Part shown: positions 8,434 through 19,322 of the stretch, in pieces
Numbering within the stretch: the stretch's first letter is position 1
Layout: every line of letters starts with the position of its first letter
NCBI GenBank assembly: GCA_963818685.1
Contig: CAWFTJ010000006.1
Coordinates: forward strand, 186,001 to 250,000
Direction: 5' to 3'
DNA from: CAJCJE01 sp963818685
GTDB taxonomy: Bacteria > Actinomycetota > Actinomycetes > Mycobacteriales > Pseudonocardiaceae
Length of the DNA stretch: 64,000 nucleotides
Made by a program: the position numbers and the translations under genes
The notes under the pieces: model-generated
Told to the model about the DNA's origin: nothing
Database searches by the model: none
The model's input: the letters and a program-made list of their open reading frames with translations, nothing else

Positions 8434-9374
8434 ACGCCGACCTGCTCCGGGTCATCGCCGACCGGGCCCGGCTGGTGCCCGACCGGCACCGCGTCTTCGA
8501 CCAGGACGCGTCGGTCGTCCAGCGGGTGTTCCGGATCGATGCGCTGGTCCTGTCAGCGCTCCTCGACCTCGGGTTCCCGCACCGCACGTCGGGCGAGGAG
8601 CAGTATTTCGACGAGCTCGATCTGGCCAACGCCTCCCTGGCCCTGCGCCTGCCCTCGCCCCGCTACCTCGCCATGCGACGATGGCCCGACGTGCTGCGCG
8701 CGGTGGTGGACAACCGCCCGTTCCGGTATGACGTCGAAGTCGCGGCCGAGTGCGAGTCCCTCGGCCCCGGCCACCGGTGCGACTTCCGTCCGCGCGCCGA
8801 GGCGCTGGTCCTCGGGGGGAACCCCTCCGGCGCGGCCGGGGAGTTCACGCTGAGCCTGGAGGTCGGCGCCACCGGGCGTGTCGCCGACGCCCCGCCGGAG
8901 CTGGGGCGGCTCTTCGCCGAGGTGTCCGGATTCGAGTTCTACTTCCTGCCCGACGCCCTGCGCCGCGACCTCTCGTTCCTGGCCGAGACCTCGCTGGCCG
9001 ACTGCGAACTGGCCACCCGGTTCCTCGTTCGGCGGGCGACCGAGGAGGAGTGGGCGGCCCGGCGCAGCTTCGGGCTGCTGCTGTCCAGCCCGTACTCGCT
9101 GGAGCACTACTGGCCCGAGATCAGGCTGGACGGGGTCTGGACCGCCTTCGACCCCCACCTGATCAACAGCCTGGTCCGCTGGGAGGTGCTGGCACCGGCC
9201 GAGGTCTCGACCGGCCAGGTCCTGAACTCGGCCTTCTGGCGCGTCTCGGAGGACTGGACCTCCCTGGTCGAGGACGCGGGACAGCCGGCGCGGATCTCCC
9301 TGCTCACCCGGCGCCGACCGCTGACCGACAGCGTCCCGGCGGCGACCAACCCCGGTGAGGAGGTGGCCCGATGA
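8430..9374 (+). CDS. Transglutaminase-like protein, candidate amide-forming enzyme
   Basis: A 314-residue protein whose C-terminal half shows a papain-like transglutaminase-fold triad. Cys lies in SLADCELATRFLV (near residue 192), His in SLEHYWPEIRLDGVW (near 225) and Asp in TAFDPHL (near 240), in the order and approximate spacing of the family. The N-terminal 150 residues are not assigned. In andrimid biosynthesis the transglutaminase homologue AdmF joins an amine to an acyl-carrier thioester. Overlapping GTGA and ATGA junctions with a carrier protein and an oxygenase make a similar role likely here. It could instead be a protease-like or catalytically modified member. Confidence 0.65.
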   Translation: MNADLLRVIADRARLVPDRHRVFDQDASVVQRVFRIDALVLSALLDLGFPHRTSGEEQYFDELDLANASLALRLPSPRYLAMRRWPDVLRAVVDNRPFRYDVEVAAECESLGPGHRCDFRPRAEALVLGGNPSGAAGEFTLSLEVGATGRVADAPPELGRLFAEVSGFEFYFLPDALRRDLSFLAETSLADCELATRFLVRRATEEEWAARRSFGLLLSSPYSLEHYWPEIRLDGVWTAFDPHLINSLVRWEVLAPAEVSTGQVLNSAFWRVSEDWTSLVEDAGQPARISLLTRRRPLTDSVPAATNPGEEVAR

Positions 9375-10378
9375 GCCGGCCGCGCAGCGAGATCACCCTC
9401 TTCGGCACCTGTCCACCCTCTGTGCACGAGCACGGCGCGGACTACCTGCGACGGGTCCGCGAGGTGGCGTGCTGGAGCGACCGTGCCGGGTACGAAGGGA
9501 TCCTGATCTATACCGACAACCGGTCGGTCGACCCGTGGCTGATCGCGCAGACCGTCATCCAGGCCACCACGCGACTGGCTCCGCTGGTCGCCGTGCAGCC
9601 GGCGTACATGCACCCGTTCACCGCCGCGAAGCTCGTGGCGGGCCTGGCGTACCTGCACCACCGCCGCGTCGACCTGAACATGGTCGCGGGCGGGTTCACG
9701 GGTGACCTGCTGGCGATGGGCGACGACCTCGCCCACGACGACCGCTACGACCGGGCCGTCGAGTACTCCCTGATCATGAGGCGGCTGCTCACCTCCCGGG
9801 AGCGGGTGACCTTCGACGGCGCTTACTACTCCGTGACCGGGCTGCGCCTGGAGACCGCGCTCCCGGCCGAGCTGGCTCCCCGGTTCCTGTTCTCCGGCTC
9901 CTCCGCGGCCGGGATGGCGGCCGCCCGGGCCGCCGCGGCGACGGCCGTCGCCTACCCGGCGGAACCGGGAAAGCAGGCCGCGGCCGACCCGTCGCTCGCC
10001 CAGGGCCTGCGCATCGGGGTGATCACCCGACCGACGTCGGACGAGGCGTGGGCCGTCGCCCACGCGCGTTTCCCCGAGGACCGGGCCGGACAGATCAGCC
10101 ACCGGCTCGCCATCTCGCGTTCGGACTCGCGGTGGCACCGGCAGCTCTCCGAGGCGACCGACCGGCAGGACACGTACTGGATGCGACCGTTTAAGAACTA
10201 TCGGACGTTCTGCCCGTACCTGGTCGGCGACTACGCCGCGGTCGGGTACGAGATCAGCCGCTACCTCGACCTCGGCTACACCACGCTGATCCTGGACACC
10301 CCGGCGGAGGAACGGGAACTGGAGCACATCGCGGTAGCCCTGGACATCGCCCGGAATCGCGCCGAGGAGCACATATGA
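9371..10378 (+). CDS. LLM-class flavin-dependent monooxygenase
   Basis: A 335-residue luciferase-like monooxygenase, closest by eye to the alkanesulfonate monooxygenase (SsuD) group. It shows the TIM-barrel strand ITLFGTC, the LVAVQPAYMHPFTAAK segment, the DLNMVAGG loop and the FSGSSAAGMAAA phosphate-binding loop. It would use reduced FMN or F420 and oxygen to oxidise carbon, sulfur or nitrogen. ATG overlaps the upstream stop (ATGA), and its own stop overlaps the next start. Relatives in biosynthetic clusters act on carrier-bound intermediates; the substrate here is unknown. Confidence 0.85.
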   Translation: MSRPRSEITLFGTCPPSVHEHGADYLRRVREVACWSDRAGYEGILIYTDNRSVDPWLIAQTVIQATTRLAPLVAVQPAYMHPFTAAKLVAGLAYLHHRRVDLNMVAGGFTGDLLAMGDDLAHDDRYDRAVEYSLIMRRLLTSRERVTFDGAYYSVTGLRLETALPAELAPRFLFSGSSAAGMAAARAAAATAVAYPAEPGKQAAADPSLAQGLRIGVITRPTSDEAWAVAHARFPEDRAGQISHRLAISRSDSRWHRQLSEATDRQDTYWMRPFKNYRTFCPYLVGDYAAVGYEISRYLDLGYTTLILDTPAEERELEHIAVALDIARNRAEEHI

Positions 10379-12471
10379 GGACGTTGCTCATCGACAACTA
10401 CGACTCCTTCTCGTACACCCTGGCGCACTACCTGGGGGAGATCAACGGCGTCGAGCCCACGGTCATCCGCAACGACGAGCCCCGGTGGCGGCAGGAGCAC
10501 CTCGACGCGTTCGACAACGTCGTCATCTCGCCGGGCCCGGGCACGCCGGGTGTCCCGGCCGACTTCGGCATCTGCCGCGACGTCATCTCGTCGGGCCGGA
10601 TACCGCTGCTCGGCGTCTGCCTCGGGCACCAGGGCATCGCCATGTTCGGCGGCGGGTCGATCGAGCTGGCCCCGGAGCCCCGGCACGGCCGCAAGTCGCT
10701 CGTCCGGCACGACAGAACCGGGTTGTTCGCCGGTATCCCGTCGCCGTACGAGGTTGTGCGCTACCACTCGTGGGCGGTCGACCGCCTCTCGGACGACCTC
10801 GAGGCGCTCGGCTGGACGCCCGACGGGGTCCTGATGGCGCTGCGTCATCGCCACCGTCCTCAGTGGGGGGTGCAGTTCCACCCCGAGTCCATCGCGACGG
10901 AGCACGGCCACCGCCTGCTGGTCAACTTCGCGGAGCTGAGCGGGAAGTGGAACCGGCGGCACGGCCGAACCGTCCGCCCGGCGCTCCCGCGACCGGCGCC
11001 GCGCGCGGACACCGACCAGCGGGTGACGTACCGCCTGCTGGCCCGGCAGTTCCCGACCGGCTGCGGCGCGGAGCAGGTCTACGAGGAGCTCTTCCTCGAC
11101 CGGCCGTTCGCGTTCTGGCTGGACAGCAGCCATCCCGATTCGCGTCTCGGCCGCTTCTCGGTGCTCGGGGCGGCCGAAGGCCCCATGTCGGAGGTCGTCA
11201 CGGCCGATGTCGAGCAGGGCAGCGTCACCGTACGCGCGGGGGACCGGACCCGCGACGAAACCCGGCCGTTGCTGGACTGGCTCGACGACCGCCTCAAGAA
11301 CTCCGAAGTCGTCGGCGGCGAGGGCCTGCCGTTCGACTTCCGCGGCGGCTGGGTGGGCTACCTGGGCTACGAGCTCAAGGCCCAGTGCGGCGTCCGCTCG
11401 CGCCACCGCTCCGAGCACCCGGACGCGTCGCTGATCTTCGCGGACCGGTACGCGGTGTTCGACCACGACACCCTGACGACGTACCTGGTCGCCCTGCACA
11501 CGGGCGACGAGGAGCCGGCCCGGAGCTGGCTGGCCGACACCGGCGCGCGGATCCAGGCGCTCGCAGGTGCTCCTCGCCGCTCGCCGGCGCGCCCGGAGCC
11601 GGTCGCCGCGCCGCTGTCCCTGCGCCACGACCGCGACACCTATCTGGACCTCATCGAGTCCTGCCAGCGCGCCATCACCGCCGGCGAGAGCTACGAGGTC
11701 TGCCTGACCAACATGCTCAGCGCCGACTGCACGCTGGACGTGTGGGCCGCGTACACCTCGCTGCGCCGTGACAACCCGGGGCCGTTCGGGGCGCTGCTGC
11801 GCCTGGGTGAGCTGTCGGTGCTGAGCACCTCACCCGAGCGGTTCCTGCGCATCGACGGCGAGCGGCGCGTTGAGGCCCGGCCGATCAAGGGCACGCGCCC
11901 CCGGTCGAGCTCGGCCGAGGAGGACCGCCGGCTCCGCGAGGACCTGGCGACCTCCGAGAAGGACCAGGCCGAGAACCTCATGATCGTAGACCTGCTCCGC
12001 AACGACCTGGCCCAGGTCGCGACGATCGGCTCGGTCGCGGTCCCGGAGCTGTTCGTCGTGGAGTCCTACACGACGGTCCACCAGCTGATCAGCACCGTGA
12101 CGGCGCGGTTGCGGCCCGACCGCAGCCCGGTCGACTGCGTTCGAGCCGCGTTCCCCGGCGGATCGATGACCGGGGCGCCGAAGCTGCGCACCATGGAGAT
12201 CATCGACGAGTTGGAGGACGGGCCCCGCGGCATCTACTCGGGCGTGATCGGCTACTTCTCGCTGTCCGGCAGCGTCGACCTGAGCATCGCCATCCGCACG
12301 CTCGTGGCGCAGCCCGGTCGCGTCAGCTACGGGGTCGGCGGCGCGATCGTGGCCATGTCCGACCCGGCCGCGGAGTACGAGGAGACCGCGGTCAAGGCGG
12401 CCCCGCTGCTGACCCTGCTCAACGCACGTTTCCCGGAACGCGACACGGCAAAGGCGACGAGCGATGTCTGA
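10375..12471 (+). CDS. pabAB: Fused aminodeoxychorismate synthase (PabA-PabB)
   Basis: A 698-residue fusion. Residues 1-190 are a class I glutamine amidotransferase: oxyanion motif ISPGPGTPG, nucleophile Cys in LGVCLGHQG, and His-Glu in QFHPES. Residues about 215-690 are a chorismate-binding enzyme. The motif PIKGTRPR carries the lysine typical of 4-amino-4-deoxychorismate synthases, where anthranilate synthases have PIAGT. The C-terminal GGSMTGAPK and GVGGAIV motifs are intact. It should make aminodeoxychorismate from chorismate and glutamine. No lyase (PabC) or PapB/PapC gene is seen in the window, so the next step is missing or novel. Position inside the operon marks it as a cluster gene, not folate housekeeping. 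Confidence 0.9.
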   Translation: MRTLLIDNYDSFSYTLAHYLGEINGVEPTVIRNDEPRWRQEHLDAFDNVVISPGPGTPGVPADFGICRDVISSGRIPLLGVCLGHQGIAMFGGGSIELAPEPRHGRKSLVRHDRTGLFAGIPSPYEVVRYHSWAVDRLSDDLEALGWTPDGVLMALRHRHRPQWGVQFHPESIATEHGHRLLVNFAELSGKWNRRHGRTVRPALPRPAPRADTDQRVTYRLLARQFPTGCGAEQVYEELFLDRPFAFWLDSSHPDSRLGRFSVLGAAEGPMSEVVTADVEQGSVTVRAGDRTRDETRPLLDWLDDRLKNSEVVGGEGLPFDFRGGWVGYLGYELKAQCGVRSRHRSEHPDASLIFADRYAVFDHDTLTTYLVALHTGDEEPARSWLADTGARIQALAGAPRRSPARPEPVAAPLSLRHDRDTYLDLIESCQRAITAGESYEVCLTNMLSADCTLDVWAAYTSLRRDNPGPFGALLRLGELSVLSTSPERFLRIDGERRVEARPIKGTRPRSSSAEEDRRLREDLATSEKDQAENLMIVDLLRNDLAQVATIGSVAVPELFVVESYTTVHQLISTVTARLRPDRSPVDCVRAAFPGGSMTGAPKLRTMEIIDELEDGPRGIYSGVIGYFSLSGSVDLSIAIRTLVAQPGRVSYGVGGAIVAMSDPAAEYEETAVKAAPLLTLLNARFPERDTAKATSDV

Positions 12472-13639
12472 GCCCGTGGCGATCACCGGCATCGGGGTGT
12501 GCACGGCCTTCGGCGCCGGCGTGGACGCCGTGCGGCGTGGGGTCTTCGCCGGTGAGGCGGCGTTCGCGCCGGTGACCCGCTTCGACACCGCCCCCTATCG
12601 CAACCGGCTCGCGGCCGCCTTGCCCGACGACCACGCCGTCTGGGCGTCCGGCGCACCCTCGCAGCTGGACCTTCTGCGTGCCTGCACGCACGAGGCCCTC
12701 GATGGTGCCCGAACCCGCGCGCGGGGAGCGCCCTTCCTGCTCGGAACGCTGGGCGACCGGTCGGCCGTCCTGGAGTACTGGCGAGCCGAGGAGGGCCACG
12801 CCGGGTGCGAGGACGGCCGGCTCTACACCAGCGCGCCGGCCGCGCTGGCCGCCGCCGTGGCGCAGGAGTTCGGATTCGGCCCGTCGCCAATGGCGTTCAG
12901 CAACGCCTGCACCGCCTCGACCACCGCGGTGGCCTACGGCGCGCAGCTGATCAGCTCGGGGCGCACCGACCTCGTCGTCTGCGGCGGTTCGTACGCGGTG
13001 TCGGAGGACATCTTCTCGAAGTTCGACGCAGGCGGCGCGTTCAGCGGCGGCGGCGTGGTCCGCCCGTTCTGCCGGCAACGCGACGGCATGCTGCACGGCG
13101 ATGGGGCTGCGGTCCTGGTCCTGGAGTCCGCGGGGGCGGCGCGTCGTCGCGGTGCGGAGACGCTCGCGCTGCTCCGCGGGTGGGGGATGTCCGCGGACGC
13201 GCACCACCCCATCCAGCCCGATCCCACCGGCCGCGGCATGGCCCGGGCGATGCGCGCGGCGCTGCGGGTCGCCGGATGCTCACTGGACGACGTCGGCTAC
13301 GTGAACGCGCACGGCACCGGCACGCCGGTCAACGACAAGGCCGAGACCGCAGCCGTGCACGACGTGTTCGCCGCCCGCGCGGGCACGGTCCCGGTGAGTT
13401 CCACCAAGGGGGCCACCGGGCACATGCTGGAGGCCACCGGGGCCGTCGAGGCCGTGATCACCGTGCTGTCCCTGCGGGATCAGCGGATCCCGCCCACCGC
13501 CGGCCACCTCGACCCGGATCCGGAATGCGCCCTGGACTGCGTGCCCAACCGGGGCCGCGCCGCCGCGCTGACGTATGCGCTGTCGCTCAACGCCGCCTTT
13601 GGGGGAGCGAATGCCGCCCTGCTGTTCAGCACCGAGTGA
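12464..13639 (+). CDS. Beta-ketoacyl synthase (FabF-like)
   Basis: A 391-residue ketosynthase with the full triad: Cys in SNACTAST (near residue 149), His in NAHGTGTPVND (near 286) and His in KGATGHMLEATGA (near 324), plus the glycine-rich end NAAFGGANAAL. It catalyses decarboxylative Claisen condensation of a malonyl-carrier unit with an acyl starter. Its ATG overlaps the synthase gene by 8 bases. A short KS-like partner is encoded three genes downstream, as in aryl-polyene and other type II systems. No ketoreductase or dehydratase is seen nearby, so the extended chain may remain a beta-keto unit. Confidence 0.9.
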   Translation: MSEPVAITGIGVCTAFGAGVDAVRRGVFAGEAAFAPVTRFDTAPYRNRLAAALPDDHAVWASGAPSQLDLLRACTHEALDGARTRARGAPFLLGTLGDRSAVLEYWRAEEGHAGCEDGRLYTSAPAALAAAVAQEFGFGPSPMAFSNACTASTTAVAYGAQLISSGRTDLVVCGGSYAVSEDIFSKFDAGGAFSGGGVVRPFCRQRDGMLHGDGAAVLVLESAGAARRRGAETLALLRGWGMSADAHHPIQPDPTGRGMARAMRAALRVAGCSLDDVGYVNAHGTGTPVNDKAETAAVHDVFAARAGTVPVSSTKGATGHMLEATGAVEAVITVLSLRDQRIPPTAGHLDPDPECALDCVPNRGRAAALTYALSLNAAFGGANAALLFSTE

Positions 13640-13651
13640 AAGCGGAGGCCG

Positions 13652-15052
13652 ATGACATCCACGCCACAGTGGTGGGGTGCGAGCCTGTTGGAGAACGCGG
13701 ACCCCGCCGCGGTGTTCGCCCGAATCGAGGGTGTCGTGACCTTCGGCGAGCTGGCGCGGCGGGTGAGCGAGCACGGCCGCCGCTTCGCCTCGGCGGGGAT
13801 CGGCGCCGGCCGATCGGTGGCCGTGTACCTGCCGCCGAGCTTCACGCTGATAGAGGTGCTGCTGGCGCTCTGGTCGCGCGGGGCGACGGTCGTCCTCGTC
13901 GACTCACGGCACACCGCCTCGGAGTTGAGCCGGCTGCTGGAGCTGAGCCGCCCGCAGACCCTGGTGACGGCACCGGCCGAGGTGATCGGCTCGGCGCCGC
14001 CGGAGGAGTGCCGGGTCGATCTGGTGGAGCTCCCGGACGGGCGACCGGCGACCGGCGCGCACTGCCTCGTCCAGTTCAGCTCCGGGTCGACGGGCACCCC
14101 GAAGATGATCGGCCGGTCGAGCCGGTCGATCATCGACGAGCTGGACAAGTACGCGGCGCTGCCCGGCATGCCGACGGCTGGGGAGCGGGTCCTGGTCCTC
14201 AACTCGCCCGTCCACACGATGGGCCTGATCGGCGGAATCCTGCACGCGCTCAACGTGGGAGCCGAGACGGTGCTGCCCAGCGCACACGGCCTGGGGACGC
14301 TGCTGCGTGGGCCGCGGGCCGCGGGCATCCAGGTGGTCCTGGGCGTGCCGATGCACTTCGACGTGATCTCCCGGACCGGCACCGTCGACCTGTCCGCGCT
14401 GCGGCTCGCGGTTTCGGCCGGGGAGCTGATGAAGAAGGAGTTGTGGTCGCGGTTCCACGAGCGCTTCGGGATTCCCATCAGCCCGGTGTACGGCACCACC
14501 GAGACCGGGATCATCACGGCCGACCTGGTCACGCCCTGCCCGCCCCCGTCCGTCGGCAAGGTCCTCCAGGAGGACCGGGTCAAGGTCGAGGACGGCGAGG
14601 TCCACGTGTACGTCGGTGATTCGCCGTACCTGGGCCCCGGCACGGAGAACCGGGTCCGGGACGGCTGGCTGCGCACCTTCGACCGGGGGACCTTCGCCGC
14701 CGACGGGCGTCTCGAGCTGCACGGCCGCGCGGACTCGCTGGTGGTGATCGGTGGCCTCAAGGTCGACCTGCTCGAGGTGGAGGCGCTGGTGAACCGCCAT
14801 CCGGACGTTGCCGACGCCGTGGTGGTCCACGACTCGTCGATCAAGGCGTACGTCAGGGCCCGGGAAGGCGGCGTCCAAGCCGCCGACCTCATCGCCTGGT
14901 GCCGCGAGCACCTGTCCGGCTTCAAGATCCCGAGCATCTTCGTCGTCTGTGACACTCTGCCCCGAACGGTCTCCGGAAAGGTGGTGCGGGATCCGCGAGC
15001 CCTGCAGCGCCACGCGGACACCCACCGCTCCGCGACGGAGGCCCTGCGGTGA
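13652..15052 (+). CDS. Short AMP-dependent acyl ligase
   Basis: A 466-residue member of the ANL superfamily, shorter than usual acyl-CoA ligases. The phosphate loop reads FSSGSTGTPK, the A5 motif VYGTTETG, the hinge LHGRADSLVVIGG, and the A10 lysine PRTVSGKVVRDP. It should adenylate a carboxylic acid and load it on a carrier protein. FD(A/L)S-type amino-acid recognition is not evident, so an aryl or fatty acid substrate is more likely than an alpha-amino acid. A GGAGG site precedes ATG 13,652; the stop overlaps the next gene (GTGA). Confidence 0.88.
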   Translation: MTSTPQWWGASLLENADPAAVFARIEGVVTFGELARRVSEHGRRFASAGIGAGRSVAVYLPPSFTLIEVLLALWSRGATVVLVDSRHTASELSRLLELSRPQTLVTAPAEVIGSAPPEECRVDLVELPDGRPATGAHCLVQFSSGSTGTPKMIGRSSRSIIDELDKYAALPGMPTAGERVLVLNSPVHTMGLIGGILHALNVGAETVLPSAHGLGTLLRGPRAAGIQVVLGVPMHFDVISRTGTVDLSALRLAVSAGELMKKELWSRFHERFGIPISPVYGTTETGIITADLVTPCPPPSVGKVLQEDRVKVEDGEVHVYVGDSPYLGPGTENRVRDGWLRTFDRGTFAADGRLELHGRADSLVVIGGLKVDLLEVEALVNRHPDVADAVVVHDSSIKAYVRAREGGVQAADLIAWCREHLSGFKIPSIFVVCDTLPRTVSGKVVRDPRALQRHADTHRSATEALR

Positions 15053-15726
15053 ACCTCGATCCGGCCACGCGCCTGGCCCGCCTTCCGGCGGAGCGCACCG
15101 GGCACATCGTCTGCTCGCTGTTGGGACGGGAGTGGGACGTGCTCGACGGCGTCCACTGCCCGACCGACGACTTCTCCACGGCCTGCTTCACCTCCCGCCT
15201 CCCGTACGGCCCGGGCGCCTTCCTGGAGATGGGCTGCGGCACGGGCGTCACCGCGGTCACCGCGGCTCTCAAGGGCAGCGCACAGGTGACGGCCGTCGAC
15301 CTCAGCCCCGCGGCTGTGCTCAACACCGAGCTGAACGCCCGCCGCCACGGCGTGGCCGAAACCGTGCACGCCATCCACAGCGACCTGTTCACCGATGTGC
15401 CGGCCGGCGAGTTCGACGTCATCTTCTGGAACTCGCCCTTCGTCGACGCGCCGATGCCCGAGGGCGTGCCGGAAGACCTCGCGCGGATCGTGTTCGACCC
15501 CGGCTACCTGATCCACCGGCGCTACCTCCACGAGGCCCAGGACTTCCTGTCGCCGCGCGGACGCCTGCTGCTCGGCTTCGGCAGCATGGGGAATCGGGAC
15601 CTGCTCGGGCGCATCGCCGACGAGGTGGGGCTGCGCACGGAGGTCCTCGACTCGGTGACCGTTTCCGGGCCGGTCCGGCTCGAGTACCTGCTCCTCGAGT
15701 TCGTCCGGGTGGGGAGCGCCGCGTGA
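15049..15726 (+). CDS. HemK/PrmC-like SAM-dependent methyltransferase
   Basis: A 225-residue class I methyltransferase. Motif I reads LEMGCGTGVTAVTAA (near residue 60), the acidic residue follows in VTAVDLS, and motif IV reads FWNSPF, a variant of the NPPY/NPPF motif of enzymes that methylate planar nitrogens. This hints at N-methylation of an amine or amide, for example on an aminochorismate-derived ring, but O-methylation is not excluded. GTG overlaps the ligase stop (GTGA) and its TGA overlaps the next start, so it is embedded in the operon. Confidence 0.8.
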   Translation: MNLDPATRLARLPAERTGHIVCSLLGREWDVLDGVHCPTDDFSTACFTSRLPYGPGAFLEMGCGTGVTAVTAALKGSAQVTAVDLSPAAVLNTELNARRHGVAETVHAIHSDLFTDVPAGEFDVIFWNSPFVDAPMPEGVPEDLARIVFDPGYLIHRRYLHEAQDFLSPRGRLLLGFGSMGNRDLLGRIADEVGLRTEVLDSVTVSGPVRLEYLLLEFVRVGSAA

Positions 15727-16480
15727 CCGCCGATCCGGTCTTCACGGTCAAGGGCCTGAGCTGCCTGGCGCCGTGGGGAGAACGGGCGGGCCGGCTGCCC
15801 GGCGCGGCGCCCGCGGCACTGCCCGCCGTGCCCGGCTTCGCCCACTCCCGGTTCGGCCCGCTCGTCGTCGCCGTCGCCGGCGACTGCCTCGATCGCGCGC
15901 CCGGCGGGGCCGCGGGCGGCGAGGCGACGGCGCTCGTCCTGGCCAGCGGCCACGGCGACACCGAGACGTTGGACGGCGCGTCGCGTCGGCTGGCCGCCGA
16001 CCGGCCCGTCGGCCCCTTGCTGTTCTTCCAGTCGGCGCCGACCGCGGCGCTCGGACGCCTCTCCACCGTGCACGGCTTCCTCGGGCCCATGACCTGCGTT
16101 TCGGCCCCCGGCACGGATCTCCTCCCGCGTGCTTTCTCCGTCGCCGACACCCTGCTGGAGCTGGACGGGATCCGGGACGTGCTGCTGGTTGGCGCCGAAT
16201 CCGCACCCAACCCCCGGGTCACGCGGCTGGAGCTGGACGCGCCGGCGGTGCACGCCAAGGCACCCCCCTCGGAGGCGGCCTTCGCACTGCTGCTCGCCCG
16301 GCCGGCCGTCGGCGATGGAGGGCTGCGCCTTCGCGCCGCCGGTCGCTCCCCGGTGGAGAACGCCGGCGACCTCGGCTGGCTGGACGGTGCCATGCGGCTC
16401 TGCCGGCAGGGTGCGGACCTGCTGCGGCTCGGGACAGGCGCCGCCGCCTCGTCCGCCGGCACGTTGTCCTGGGCGGAGTC

Positions 16481-16484
<4 letters not shown>
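15723..16484 (+). CDS. Short ketosynthase-like chain length factor protein
   Basis: A 253-residue protein resembling the Ketoacyl-synt_2 group, which contains only the N-terminal half of a ketosynthase. Visible features are the LVLASGHGDTETL strand, FFQSAPTAALG and the region GPMTCVSAPGTDLL. Alignment by eye puts a Pro where the active Cys should be. The following strand (IRDVLLVGAES) matches the KS core. In aryl-polyene clusters a protein of this size pairs with a full ketosynthase and sets chain length. It probably forms a heterodimer with the product of 12,464-13,639. GTGA and ATGA overlaps join it to its neighbours. Confidence 0.7.
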
Positions 16485-18019
<1,535 letters not shown>

Positions 18020-18062
18020 CCGTCCGGCAACCAACCACATCGACAACGGGGAGTCTCGTTCT

Positions 18063-19301
18063 ATGGTCGGCCAATACCGACGAATGTTCTCGGCGGAAGG
18101 CAGTATGGCCTTCACGCTCACCGGAATCCTCGCCCGTCTCCCCATGGGCATGTTCGGTATCAGCATCGTGCTCCTCGTGGCCGATACCCGCGGCTCCTAT
18201 GCTGTGGCCGGGGCCGTGTCGGCGGTCGGCCTCGTCGGCGTCGCCGTCTGCGCGCCGATCGTCGGGCGGCTGGTCGACCGGTACGGGCAAGCCCGGGTCG
18301 CCGTCCCGGCCACCGTGATCTCGGTGGTCGCGTGCACCGGCACGGTCTTGTGCGCCGTGTACGACGCGCCGGTCTGGACGCTCTACGTTACGTACCTCCT
18401 CTCGGCCGGCGTCCCGTTCGTGGGCACCATGGCCCGGGCCCGCTGGGTGCGCATCTACCAGGGGCAGCCGGACATGATGCACGCGGCCAACTCCTTCGAG
18501 CGGACCGTCGACGAGATCGTCTTCATCTCCGGTCCGGCCGTGGCCGCCCTGCTGTGCGGGGCGATCGGTCCCGCCGCCGGACTGACGGCGGCCAACGCGT
18601 TGCTCTTGGTGGGCACCCTGCTCTTCGCCGCCCAGCGCAAGACGGAGCCCGCACCGCTGAAGCCCGACGAGGGCCAGACCACCCGCAGGCTGCACGTGCC
18701 TGGGATCAGCGCCGCCGTCGCCCTGTTCCCCGTCCTCGGACTGTCCGCGGGCGCCATGGAGGTCACCACGGTCGCGTATGTTGCCCTGGAGGGTTCCCGG
18801 TCGTTCTCCGGCGTGTTCCTGGCCCTCATAGGCCTCGGCTCGACCCTGTCCGGCTTGTACTTCGGCACGCTCAAGCTCAAGGGCGACACGCGCCGACGCA
18901 CCCTCGCGCTCTCGTCCATCCTCTGCGTCTGCCTGCTGCCCGTCCCCCTGGTCATCGGTGGCAACCTGCTGCTGTTCGGGGTGTGGACGTTCATCGTGGG
19001 TGCGGCGATGGCGCCCACGATGATCACGAGCATGGGGCTGCTCCAGGAGCTGACCCCGGAGGAGCGGATGAACGAGGGCATGGCCCTCGCGGACGCCGGC
19101 GTGGTGGTGGGCATGGCCGTCGGCGCGGCCGTTGGTGGAACGCTCGTCACCCACTACGGCGGCACGTCCGGCTTCCTGGTCCCGACCGGCGCGGGTGTGC
19201 TCGCGCTGCTGATCACGTGGGCCGGTGCCCGGTGGTGGAAAGCCGGCCGGCCAGCGCCGGTGCCTGAGCTCGCGGAATCGTCGGCCGCCGAAAATGACTA
19301 A
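18063..19301 (+). CDS. MFS transporter, probable product exporter
   Basis: A 412-residue major facilitator with about twelve hydrophobic segments and the loop 2-3 motif GRLVDRYGQARV near residue 70. It sits in the cytoplasmic membrane and probably exports the cluster product, giving self-resistance; substrate choice is an inference from position. CGGGGAG precedes ATG 18,063, 43 bases after the adenylation gene stop. Unlike upstream junctions there is a short gap, so a weak internal start site is possible. Confidence 0.85.
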   Translation: MVGQYRRMFSAEGSMAFTLTGILARLPMGMFGISIVLLVADTRGSYAVAGAVSAVGLVGVAVCAPIVGRLVDRYGQARVAVPATVISVVACTGTVLCAVYDAPVWTLYVTYLLSAGVPFVGTMARARWVRIYQGQPDMMHAANSFERTVDEIVFISGPAVAALLCGAIGPAAGLTAANALLLVGTLLFAAQRKTEPAPLKPDEGQTTRRLHVPGISAAVALFPVLGLSAGAMEVTTVAYVALEGSRSFSGVFLALIGLGSTLSGLYFGTLKLKGDTRRRTLALSSILCVCLLPVPLVIGGNLLLFGVWTFIVGAAMAPTMITSMGLLQELTPEERMNEGMALADAGVVVGMAVGAAVGGTLVTHYGGTSGFLVPTGAGVLALLITWAGARWWKAGRPAPVPELAESSAAEND

Positions 19302-19322
19302 ACTCTCAGGAGGGAAGCCGTG

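Noticed and set aside
13480..15531. Long minus-strand open frame of 683 codons
   Set aside because: It lies opposite the ligase and methyltransferase genes and shows only composition-driven sequence.
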